NCBI RefSeq assembly: GCF_008831285.2
Contig: NC_045151.1
Span: 3,965,544 to 4,029,543, forward strand
Direction of reading: 5' to 3'
Source of the DNA: Nymphaea colorata
Lineage: Eukaryota; Streptophyta; Magnoliopsida; Nymphaeales; Nymphaeaceae
Length of the DNA: 64,000 bases
Below are positions 34,669 to 46,000 of the stretch, in pieces. How positions within the stretch are numbered: the stretch's first letter is position 1; every line of letters begins with the position of its first letter. The notes beneath the pieces were generated by a model that was given only the letters and a program-made list of their open reading frames with translations, was not told where the DNA came from and did no database searches. The position numbers and the translations under genes are program-made.

Positions 34669-35420
34669 ATGCATGTTATACGTCATTTATTTTGTGTATA
34701 ACGTTTATCATGTCTGTCTCTCCCTTTACCTTCTACTAAATCACCTTTTCACCATGTTAATCATATAATGCAATTAATTAAGATGTCGGATGATCAATGC
34801 ACGTAATCTATATATATGTATATATATATTCTACAGAATGGTTTCATTTCTTAAAATTTTCACTGGCAGTAAGAAAATAAAAGCTTCAAAGGTACTGAGT
34901 GGGCTTTGAGTCTTTGATCTGATTAAAAGTATGAGTGTTTTATCTAGCCATATTAATTTTATAACAATATACGGTTAATGCATATACAAGTATATTATAA
35001 GAGTTATTTTTCTAATGAACAAGAAGAACTTTTGTTAGAACTATATAAATTTATTTTGAAGAATTCTTTAAACCCATGCAACATGTCAACTGCGAGTCTG
35101 CAAATCTAAAATTTTTTAGTGACTTAAATGTTTGACACGGAATTGGATTACCCTACAATTTTTTAGCAGCAACCAATTGTTTTGCATTTGTTTATTTGTC
35201 TCAAGATTTTGTCACTAATGTCAGCGGTCAAATTGCACAATGGTGATGGTTCTTTCATTGTAGATCACTTTTAACTTTTTTGTTCGAATTAGAAAGAATA
35301 ATGATTTTGAGAAGTTTCTATTAATTCATAATTCTCATTTCATAGACAAATGAATCTCACTTTTTCTCTCTATATGTCTGCATATATTCATGTATATGTA
35401 CATGTGTGCGTGCGTGTATG

Positions 35421-35477
<57 letters not shown>

Positions 35478-36801
35478 GGAGACATTGTCGGTATGAGTCC
35501 CATAAACTATAATTTTATCCATTGATTTTTCCAAGATGGACAGCTCAGAACAATTCAATAAGGGTATTTTAATAAGGGTATTTTCTCTACAAATTGTTCA
35601 CCTTTTTGAAAAATTTATTTATAGGTAACACCTTGTTAACCATGTAATGAAATTAGTAAATGTTTCATGATCAATGCACACACACACAAACACACACACA
35701 CACACACATATATATAGATATATATATTTATACACACATATATATCAAAATTATTATAGATATTGGTTTCATTTCTTTGATTTTTCAAGGCAGTAAAAAA
35801 CATTAAAGCTTTAAAGCTACTAAAGAAGCTTAGAGTCTTTGATATGTTAAAAACAATTAGAGTTTCTGCTAGCCAGATTTAATTATATAACAAAACACAG
35901 TTAATGTGTATACAAGTGTGTAAAAAAATCATGAGACATGTTTTTCTAATTAATGAGAAGAAAATGTATAAAATAATTCGTTTGAACTGTAAAAATTTCT
36001 TTGTTTGAATTCTTTAACGATTACAGCTGGTATATTGGGAACCGATAATTTTTTACTGATGTCAGTGGTTGATTACCCACTATCTACATAAATGTTGTTT
36101 AACAAATCACTATTTTTGTTCTCTCTGATGTTTATATTTTAAGGTACGAGATCCATAAATATTGATTTTAGTTGTTGATATTTCCAAGATGGACGGCTGA
36201 GAAAATTACCCAACCAGATAAAAAATCTGGGGTTAATTTTGCTCTTGTTTTAACTTTTTTAATCCTCCTGATGCTTCTTGTATTAACAGAAATCCTAACT
36301 TTTCTCTTTGTGAAACAAGCTTGGAAAGAGCCATGACACATTGACTTTGTGGACAATGAGAACTGGGTTATTGGCTGATTGATCTATTTAGTAGGGGGTT
36401 AACAAGGTTCCACATATTTTTTCCTTCGGCGTAAAATTGTAAATTATATATCATTCAAGTACTTTACAAGGGATGGCATAATTTTTTGTAAAAATATTTT
36501 GGAAATTTTATTTATAAGTAACACCTTGTTAACCATGTAACACAATTAATTAAACGTCTCATGATCAAAGCGCGTAATATATATAGATATATATATATAC
36601 ACTTGAAATCTGGTGAGCATTTTCTGCCTCTGAAAAATGGCTTTGCATGAGTTGGAGAAAGTTTGGAAAGTACATGTTGGTTGTCTACTCAATAAAGCAG
36701 TCTAACTGACCAATGATACGTATCTGATACTCGTGAAAAACCACTCTCCGTCCTTCTCTATCAGATTGAACCTCTTTATAAAGTTCTTGAATATGTGAAT
36801 G

Positions 36802-36950
36802 AGGTACAGGAAGACAGTTAGTCAAGATTACCCAAGACTCCATGAGATAGGTAGACACAATGTAACAACATTAGCAACCTCAGTCAATTAACAAGCTGAA
36901 AATGGAAAAGAAAGCAAGAATTCAGAAGGCATGTAGATTATTCTACCGTC
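36802..36950 (+). mobile_element. Foldback element FB, left arm only, copy i2
   Basis: Third occurrence of the identically truncated foldback. Confidence 0.6.
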
Positions 36951-37897
36951 TGACCAAGTTCTTCAACAGTGCCACGGACGAATGCTTAATTTTTCAGTCT
37001 TGAAATTTTGTTATAGTTTTGTTATTATCCTTTTCTGGAATTTGACATTCAATTAAAATTGTATGGACTGTTTCAAATTTTGATGTTAATTTTCTCATTT
37101 TATCACATTATTTAAACTTATGAATCTCATCTAAGCCCATTGATCATTCGTAAGATTTGCTCACCATCAGTCAAAATTTCAAGCTGGGGCTGGCACATAA
37201 TGATCCACATTCCAAAGCGTAAAGAATCAATCATGTGATTTTTGTTAAACCAAAGGACCCTAAAATTTATTTCTAACATCTTTGAGAACCTGCTGGCAGC
37301 ATGCATTGGAACTTTTCTTTAAAAAATCGTAGAGTTGTCCACATGGTATGGACGGTGAAGGGAAACATTTCCATGTCCCAATCAATATGCAACAGATATA
37401 TTGCTATGGAAGAATTTGATGGACACGGTCCCACGGAATGGAACAGAAGCATTGAGTTGCAGCCAATCATTGAACATACATTTTGACACCAAAGCAAGCC
37501 ATCTGCAATTCTTTTTAGGAAATGAAAGAGAGCAGATTGTTGTCCACACACAAAATTTAAAGCTTATGAGTGCCAAAGAGAGCAACAAGAGGAAGGCCGA
37601 GATATGAAAAAGTCAGGCGTAATAGACATACCAATACATCGCTCTCCCTCTCCTAAGGGAAGAAGATGATGGAAATTGACGTGAGCAATTCATTTACCTG
37701 CTGCCAAGGGCCAAGATACCTAACTTTAATTCAGTATTGTAGTTGGATGGGCCTAGATTCAATTATATGGGGGAGCTTCACATGACCTGGGTAGATGTCT
37801 CTTTATATATTTAGTGTTACCTGGAAAAAACAGCTTCTGCAAGTTTGCTGCTGCCCATGAAAAATGAACTCATGAACTGCACAAAAACTAGGAGTCA

Positions 37898-38318
37898 CTA
37901 GTCGGTGGAAGGTTGCACCGGGCAGCCTTGGCAGCCATCAATGAAGAATTTGGTGTGCAAGCCACTATGTACCTCCCATATGACTTGGGACCCAATTGTT
38001 TTCCATGCTGAGAATATGTGCCGCCACATGGAAAAACAGCCTGGGTAAGAGTTGACGATCCATGGGCTTTGGGAGCTATGTTTCTGGCTCTTATCATATT
38101 CAAGCAAAGGGAATCAGTTTGCAAGGCTTTGCAATCTAAAGCTGCAAGAGATGCATGGTTAAAGTCAGTTAGCCTCCTTAAACCTATCTTACCTTTCTCT
38201 TTGGGGAGGCAAAGGGGAGGCATCTGACCAGATGGCTATTGCGACAAATTTCATTCTCCTTCAATGAAATTAGCACATGCCCTTGCCTGTTCAGTTTTTT
38301 GAAGGATGGAAGGCGGGA
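37898..38318 (-). pseudogene. LINE remnant (zf-RVT-like), copy 3
   Basis: Third copy of the fragment, almost identical to 33245-33665 (a few residue changes). Same frame breaks. Confidence 0.65.
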
Positions 38319-38831
38319 TCCTAAAGACAAGCCCCCAATATGGACTCATGTAAAACAGAGTTTCCATTACTGATATCAAATACTTTGTGGCAAAAGCATT
38401 TTTAGTTATGCATATAGGTTCCAAATTTGAACCATTTGCTCCACCAATGCTAGAACCATGTCACCCATTGTGTACGTCTATGTCATCTTTGTTTATAAAT
38501 GATGTTGGAAGTTGGGTTTTTTGGCCAACTCTATTCTCTCAAATAAAGCACAAGCACATGTTAGGAAAACTTAGATACAAATACTCAAATTTGCAAAGTA
38601 CAATTGGTACGGGTAAATGATAAGTTGCCTTCGATGATACAAATCCAAGTATCATGCAGAGCTTGCAAATGTATGGTAGCCGGGGCGGAGTGAAGGGGGC
38701 CTGGCAGGGCCATGTAATTTTTTAAAAGAATTCGTTTGTTGATTAATTATTTTTAGTATTACATGTTTTTGTTCTTGTTTAATGATTACAATTCGTTTTC
38801 TACTTGATAAGTTATTTAAATGAGGGAGATG

Positions 38832-39321
38832 GGCTTTATGCTTCACTTGTTTTAGAATTCAGGAAGACTGTTAGTCAGGACTACCCAAGCCTCCATGAGA
38901 CAGGTAGACATAATGTAAGAAGATTAGCAATAACACACTGGTGGGTCTTTCCCAGTCCATTGTGAAGCAGAAAATGGAAAAGGAAGCAAGAATTCAGAAG
39001 GCATGTAGATTACTTATATTCTACAGTCGGACATTTTTTGTAAGCAAAAGTATTGATCATGACATGGGATCACCTAGCTGGAAGGCATTGTTTCATCACC
39101 ATTGGAACCATGGAACAATCAGTACTTTTCCTTACAATTACAACAGAATTATACGTACCTTCTTTCCTTTGCCATTTTTAGCTTCTTAAAGGATGGACAA
39201 AGACCCACCAGTGGTTTATTGCTATTGTTGTTATATTGTGTATAATTCCTGTCTCATGGAGTCTTGGGTGCAGCTGACTAACCGTCCTCCCAAAGTCCAA
39301 GCCATGTGAAGCACAAAAGCC
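38832..39321 (+). mobile_element. Foldback element FB, copy k
   Basis: Duplicate of copy j with the same ends, carried by duplication A. Confidence 0.75.
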
Positions 39322-39416
39322 ATGCATGTTATACGTCATTTATTTTGTGTATAACGTTTATCATGTCTGTCTCCCCCTTTACCTTCTACTAAATCACCTT
39401 TTCAGATGAAAATGCA

Positions 39417-39418
<2 letters not shown>

Positions 39419-39508
<90 letters not shown>

Positions 39509-39516
39509 GTATATAA
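39419..39516. repeat. Long TA microsatellite with (TATG) tail
   Basis: About 39 uninterrupted TA units (39419-39496), then 'gtatgtatgtatgt'. This is the longest TA run in the window. Confidence 0.95.
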
Positions 39517-40227
39517 TTGGAGATTGATGGGAGCTGCTCATTTACTTACTGCCAAGGGCCGAGATACTTATGCATATAGGTTCCAAATTTGAATAATTTG
39601 CTGCACCAGAGATAGAACCATATCACCCATTGTATAAAGTCTAGACATGTTGTTTTTAAATGTTGTTACAAGTTAGGGGTTTTTTGGCCAACTCTATTGT
39701 ATCAAATAAAGCCCAAGCACATTTTAGGAAAACATAGATACAAATACTCAAAATTTGGAAAGTACAATTAGTAGGGGTAAATGAAAAGTAGCCTTCGATG
39801 TAAACAATAATATTGAAACATAAAATTGTCATTTTGTCATGGTTGCATCGAAAATTTCTTCAACAATATTCAAACCTAAAATTGCCTTTCTTGTTTTTTA
39901 TATATCAAAATTTGAATTTTTTTACTTATGCATATAACGTTGCTTGAAACATTACATTCCGATATATTTCACTCACATGTTTTTTTTCTATAAATTTGAT
40001 TGTTGAAGCTGGAAAAATCCAAGTATCATACAGAGCTTGCAAATGTATGGTAGTAGGGGCAGAGCCAAAGGGGGCCGATAGGGCCTTGTACTTTTTTAAA
40101 GGAATTTGCTAATTGAATCATTATTTTTAGTATTACATGTTTTTGTTATTGTTTAATGATTAAAATTTGTTTCTACTTGATAAGAGATTATAAATAAAAA
40201 AGTGATCATAATTTAAATGATGTACAT

Positions 40228-40717
40228 GGCCTTTATGCTTCACTGGTTTAGACTTTAGGAAGACAGTTAGTCAGGATTAGCCAAGCCTCCATGAGACACG
40301 TAGACAAAATGTAAGAACATTAGCAATAACACACTGGTGGGTCTTTCTCATTCCATTGTGAAGCTGAAAATGGAAAAGGAAGCAGGAATTCAGAAGGCAT
40401 GTAGGTTAATTCTATTCTACAATCAACATTTTTTGTAAGCAAAAGTATTGATTGTGACATGGGATCATGTTGCTGGAAGGCATTGTTTCATCACCATTGG
40501 AACCATGGAATAATCAATACTTTTGCTTACAATTACAATAGAATTATACATACCTTCCTTCCTTTGCCATTTTCAGATTCTCATTGGATGGACAAAAACA
40601 CACTAGTGGCTTATTGCTAATGTTGTTACATTGTGTATAATTGCCAGTCTCTTGGAGTCTTGGGTGCAGCTGACTAACCGTCTTCCCGAAGTCCAAGCCA
40701 CGTGAAGCACAAAAGCT
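40228..40717 (+). mobile_element. Foldback element FB, copy l
   Basis: Full-length, matching copy f (11634-12120), and in inverted orientation the copy at the window start. Confidence 0.75.
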
Positions 40718-42121
40718 ATGCATATTTACTTATTCATTTTGAGTATAACCTTTGTCATGTCTGTCTCTCCCTTTACCTTCTAAAAAAATTGCCATTTGAG
40801 AAGAAAATGCAGAATATATATACACATATACACATTAAGAACTGGAAACCTGAGATTAAAGACAATCACAATTAATAGCATTCTTAATCAATTATTATGT
40901 TTTTTTTTCTTTTTTGCCTCCTTATACAAGAATGAATAAAATTAAGACACCACACCACGAGTGGATATACAAAAGTTGAGGAGAAAAATGGATGCTCAAT
41001 TATAGGAATATATCCAAAATTATGGGGCACTAATGAAAATTGTAAAAGGTAAATGGATAAATGGATGATGCGTTGCATGGGCTCCTGCATGGTGCTCAAC
41101 AATATCCACTCTCAAGACTGAGCCATGGTACAGGCACAAGCACTCACCATCGGAAAAATATCAGGAATCTTTTTTTTCCGCATTTTTTATTTATTTATCC
41201 AGTTTTTCAGAAATATTTGTGAGTGGAAGATCCAGACATGAGTTCTAGTTGTCCCGCTATGGCAAACCCATTCCCTACAGTACCCAGCCAATGGTCAACA
41301 AGACAAACAAGCTTTATATGTTATCTCTTTTTTAAAATTTTTTGAAGATTGTTTAGCATTGGAACATGAGTGTTATCAAGTTGTATTAAGTTTTAGGATA
41401 GATTCATGAAACACTACCTTTAGTGATTCATCAAACTACCATAACCTTTGAAATAGATTCATGGAATACTAAACTAATTTTATGATACTGAACACTATTT
41501 ATGGTGATCTTTTTTACAATAATTTTACCATTGCATTTTGATCTAAAGTTGAAAGTATGTTAGGGGGCTGTTTGGTCTTCTCGGACTTCCAAACATTCTC
41601 TTTCTGTTATGTTCAATATATTTTGCTTAAAAATTGGTTTTTGAATGATGTGTAGCAAGATCGGTGGGGAGTCAAGGTCCCATCAAGGTGAATGTATGAC
41701 TGGAAATTATCCGGCACTAGAATAGAATAAGGTCATGGGGTCGCCGAAAAGGGTGTGTAGAAATGGCTATGGTAGGGTGATATTAAGGCAATGGTGTGGC
41801 TACGTATTATAAAACATAATTTTCTTCTTATCTAACACTACTTAAGTATTTAATGGTTCCGAATCACATAATGAAAAGAAGATACATGCCCGTTTTTGGC
41901 ATTCTATGATTGACGTATGACAACTTTAACTTGCCAGCCCTAGACCATGTTTACATTTTCTAAAAAGGGCATGTGCCAAACATGCAATGCTCGTTTCTTG
42001 ATAGGAAACTAAATATGTCTTAAAGAGGGCATGTAACAAAACACTCTTTTGGATGTCATAAACAAAGAGACATGATATATATATATATATATAAACTGAA
42101 CCATGCTTCTAGTATTAATAT

Positions 42122-42582
42122 GTCAAAAGTGAAAGTTCATTTGAGCCATCTGATCTTTAGGTCGGAAGCCTCAGATGTTGGCTTCTTTGTTTTTGTTTAG
42201 TAATTTTTAACATCTTCTCTGTCCCCGATGCCTTCCTCCTTTCATGATTTTCTCAATCCCTTCCTCCATCCCTCATCGAAAAGTGCTGACAACAGCCTCA
42301 CAATCCTCCCCAAATCCAACGGAGGTCCTCCTTTGTGTTAACAAAAGATGGGTGGATTATTCCACCCATCTCTGCTGCCACCACCGGCACCCCAAGAATT
42401 GGTGTAGTCTTGGCGCCCCTTCCCCCAGCTGTGTTAAACCAGGGATGCTACTTAACACAGCTGGGTGGGAGGAAGAGGGAAGGAGGCATCAGGTTGAGAG
42501 AAAATGTTAAAAAATAAAAAATAAAAAAAAGCTAGCATCAGAGCCGAAAGATCTGATGGCTTAGATCAACTGTCATTTTGAC
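42122..42582. mobile_element. MITE with long imperfect terminal inverted repeats, copy 2
   Basis: Second copy of 13526-13975. Here the outer ends are clearer: 'gtcaaaagtgaaag' at the left and 'ctgtcattttgac' at the right. The inner 'cagctgtgttaa' hairpin is kept. Confidence 0.65.
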
Positions 42583-42940
42583 AAAAATATCAGTCATGGT
42601 TAAACTTCTCTCTCCCCCTCACTCCTTCTTTTATATATATAATAACTTGTTGGAAATCTAATTTTTTTCAACTAAGGTCATGGATCATCATTTACAAAAG
42701 TGAGAATTCATTTAAAGCAGATTTTCAGGCTTAAAATTTCATCTGTTACCACAATTTTTTTTCTTTTGGCATGTTGGAATGGGGGCACACAGAATTTTAC
42801 CTAAAACATTGCTTCTCAAAACAGGTAGCTCAATTGTGGTACCTGTCTTATCCTTGTCAAAATGCAAAGACAACATTCATTGTATCTCCATACATGCCAA
42901 TTAGATAATATTTGTAATACATCATCAGCAAAGAGGATTT

Positions 42941-43040
42941 NNNNNNNNNNNNNNNNNNNNNNNNNNNNNNNNNNNNNNNNNNNNNNNNNNNNNNNNNNNN
43001 NNNNNNNNNNNNNNNNNNNNNNNNNNNNNNNNNNNNNNNN
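42941..43040. other. Assembly gap, 100 N
   Basis: Exactly 100 N. The left side is unique-order duplication C sequence; the right side begins exactly inside the satellite. The link between the duplication cluster and the satellite rests on scaffolding only. Confidence 0.98.
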
Positions 43041-46000
43041 AATGAATTGAAATCACAAGTTTGTATCAATACGAGTGGGATTTAAGCGATTCATCTGAGC
43101 ACGCATATTTCATTGAATGTGATTAACTTGTTGCTACATCCACGTTGACTGATTTAGTGGATTTAAATCACAAGTCGCATGAAAATGAACAAAATTCAAG
43201 TGGTTCATTTGCTCTTTTATAGTTAATCTAATGTGTTTCAGTTGTTATTACATGTATAAGTAATGATTGAAATCACAATTCATATGGACACAAATCTGAT
43301 GTATACATTAGTTTGATGCTTCTAGTTAGTCAAATAAGTAGAACTTTTTGTTCGTTTCAATACGAGAACTCATTGAATTAAGTAAAAGGGTCAAACAAAA
43401 GCATAGATCCATTTGTATCCATATGAACTTGTGATTTCGATCATTTAAATCGTTCGTTAGACATATATAATAACAAGCGAAACACATTAGATTAAATATA
43501 GGGAAGCTAACGACTAGAATCTTATTCATTCTCGTACAAACTTGTGATTTCGATCAAATAAATCATTCAAAATGGATGAACTAACAAGTTAAAAACATTC
43601 AATTAAAAGTGTGATCAAATGAATCGCTTAAATCCCATCGTGTTTATACGAACAACTGATTTCAATCGCTTATATCGCGTACTATAGATGTAACGACAAG
43701 TTTATTTCTTTCGATTAAGTACTAGAGATGAAACTAATGCATAGATTCCATTTTTAACTATATGAAGTGGTGATTTCAATCATTTAAATCGTTCTTTATA
43801 GAAGTAATAAACAGTGGAACACATTAGTAACTATAAGGGATCAATTGAATGACTTGAATCACAAACTAATGCGTGAATGTGCTTAAACATGCATGTTGAA
43901 TGATTTAGTGGAATGAAATCACAAGCTTGTATGTACATAAAAACATTTAAGTTATTTACTTGCTGTATTTCAGTTAATATAATGTGTTTCGCTTGTTTTT
44001 ACATCATAACAAGTGATTTAAATGTTCAAACTAAAGTTTGTATGAAAAAAATGAGATTCATGTCATCGTTTCATCGCTTATCATTAGCCTAATGCATTTC
44101 ACTTGTTATTACATGTACAGTGATTGATTTTGTTGATTGAAATCACAAGTCCAAATGGATTTAAATGGGATCTACGCATTAGTTTGATCTCTTGTAGTCA
44201 ATCCAATGAATTGAACTTGTAATTACATCATAGTAAGTTTAATGAATTGAAATCACAAGTTTGTATCAATACGAGTGGGATTTAAGCGATTCATCTGAGC
44301 ACGCATATTTCATTGAATGTGATTAACTTGTTGCTACATCCACGTTGAATGATTTAGTGGATTTAAATCACAAGTTTGCATGAAAATGAACGAAATTCAA
44401 GTGGTTCATTTCCTCTTTTATAGTTAATCTAAAGTGTTTCACTGTTAATACATGTATAAGTAATGATTTAAATGATTGAAATCACAATTCATATGGACAC
44501 AAATCTGATGTATACATTAGTTTGATGCTTCTAGTTAGTCCAATAAGTAGAACTTTTATTCGTTTGATTACGAGAACTCATTGAATTAAGTAAAAGGGTT
44601 CAAACAAAAGCATATATCCCACTTGCATTCTTATGAACTTAGGATTTGAATCATTTAAATCATTCGTCACACATGTAATAACAAGTGAAACACATTAGAT
44701 TAAATACAGAGGAGCACATTAACGACTTGAATCTTATTATTCATTCTTGTACAAACTCGTGATTTCGATCAAATAAATCATTCAAAATGGATGTATTAAC
44801 AAGTTAAAAACATTCATTTAAATATGTGTGATCAAATGAATCGCTTAAATCACATTCGTGTTTATACGAACAACTGATTTCAATCGCTTATATCGCAGAC
44901 TATAGATGTAACGACAAGTTTATTTCTAGGGATGAAACTAATGCATAGATTTCATTTTTAAATATATGAACTGGTGATTTCAATCATTTAAATCGTTCTT
45001 TATAGAAGTAATAAACAGTGAAACACACTAGGTTAACCATAAGGATCAATTGAATGACTTGAATGACAAACTAATGCGTGAATCTGCTTGAACATGCATG
45101 TTGAATGATTAAGTGATATGAAATCACAAGCTTGTATGTACATAAAAGACATTTCAATTATCTACTTGCTGTATTTCAGTTAATATAATGTGTTTCGCTT
45201 GTTTTACATCTATAACGAATGATTTAAATGGTTCAAACAAAAAGTTTGTAAGAAAAAATGAGATTCACGTCATTCGTTTGATCGCTTATCATTAGCCTAA
45301 TGCGTTTCACTTGTTATTACATGTACAAAAATCGATTTTGTTGATTGAAATCACAAGTTCAAATGGATGCAAATGGGATCTACGCATTAGTTTGATCTCT
45401 TGTAGTCAATCCAATGAATTGAACTTGTAGTTACATCAATAGTAAGGATCTAATGAATTGAAATCACAAGTTTGTATCAATACGAGTGGGATTTAAGCGA
45501 TTCATCTGAGCACGCATATTTCATTGAATGTGATTAACTTATTGCTACATCCACGTTGACTGATTTAGTGGATTTAAATCACAAGTCTGCATGAAAATGA
45601 ACAAAATTCAAGTGGTTCATTTGCCCTTTTATAGTTAATCTAATGTGTTTCAGTTGTTATTACATGTATAAGTAATGATTTAAATGATTGAAATCACCAA
45701 TTCATATGGACACAAATCTGATGTATACATTAGTTTGATGCTTCTAGTTAGTCAAATAAGTAGAACTTTTTGTTCGTTTCAATACGAGAACTCATTGAAT
45801 TAAGTAAAACGGGTCAAACAAAAGCATAGATCCCATTTGTATCCATATGAACTTGTGATTTCGATCATTTAAATCGTTCGTTAGACATATAATAACAAGC
45901 GAAACACATTAGATTAAATATAGGGAAGCTAACGACTAGAATCTTATTCATTCTTGTACAAACTTGTGATTTCGATCAAATAAATCATTCAAAATGGATG

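Larger units (their letters stand above)
30089..34749 (+). repeat. Tandem segmental duplication A, copy 1 (~4.66 kb)
   Basis: Collinear with 34750-39403 at very high similarity. It overlaps the end of duplication B copy 2. It contains compound microsatellites, the truncated foldback (32146-32295), a LINE remnant (33245-33665) and a full foldback (34179-34668). The short frames in it are also present in the second copy (for example 61 aa at 32648-32833 and 37301-37486), but this follows from recent duplication, not selection. Confidence 0.9.
34750..39403 (+). repeat. Tandem segmental duplication A, copy 2 (~4.65 kb)
   Basis: It starts where 'aaatcaccttttc' jumps to 'accatgttaatcatataatg', which belongs to 30090 onward. 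At the undisturbed site (39391) the same 'aaatcaccttttc' continues with 'agatgaaaatgcag'. Only 'ca' is shared at the joint. The content repeats copy 1 in full. Confidence 0.9.
39404..42940 (+). repeat. Duplication C, copy 2, distal part (runs into gap)
   Basis: Continues the match to 10800-14332 beyond duplication A: TA tract, long unit, foldback (40228-40717), block Y and the long-TIR MITE (42122-42582). It stops at the second N gap, at the position equivalent to 14332 ('aaagaggattt'). No gene found. The two short frames of 88 and 60 aa at 42244-42517 lie in the MITE. Confidence 0.85.
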
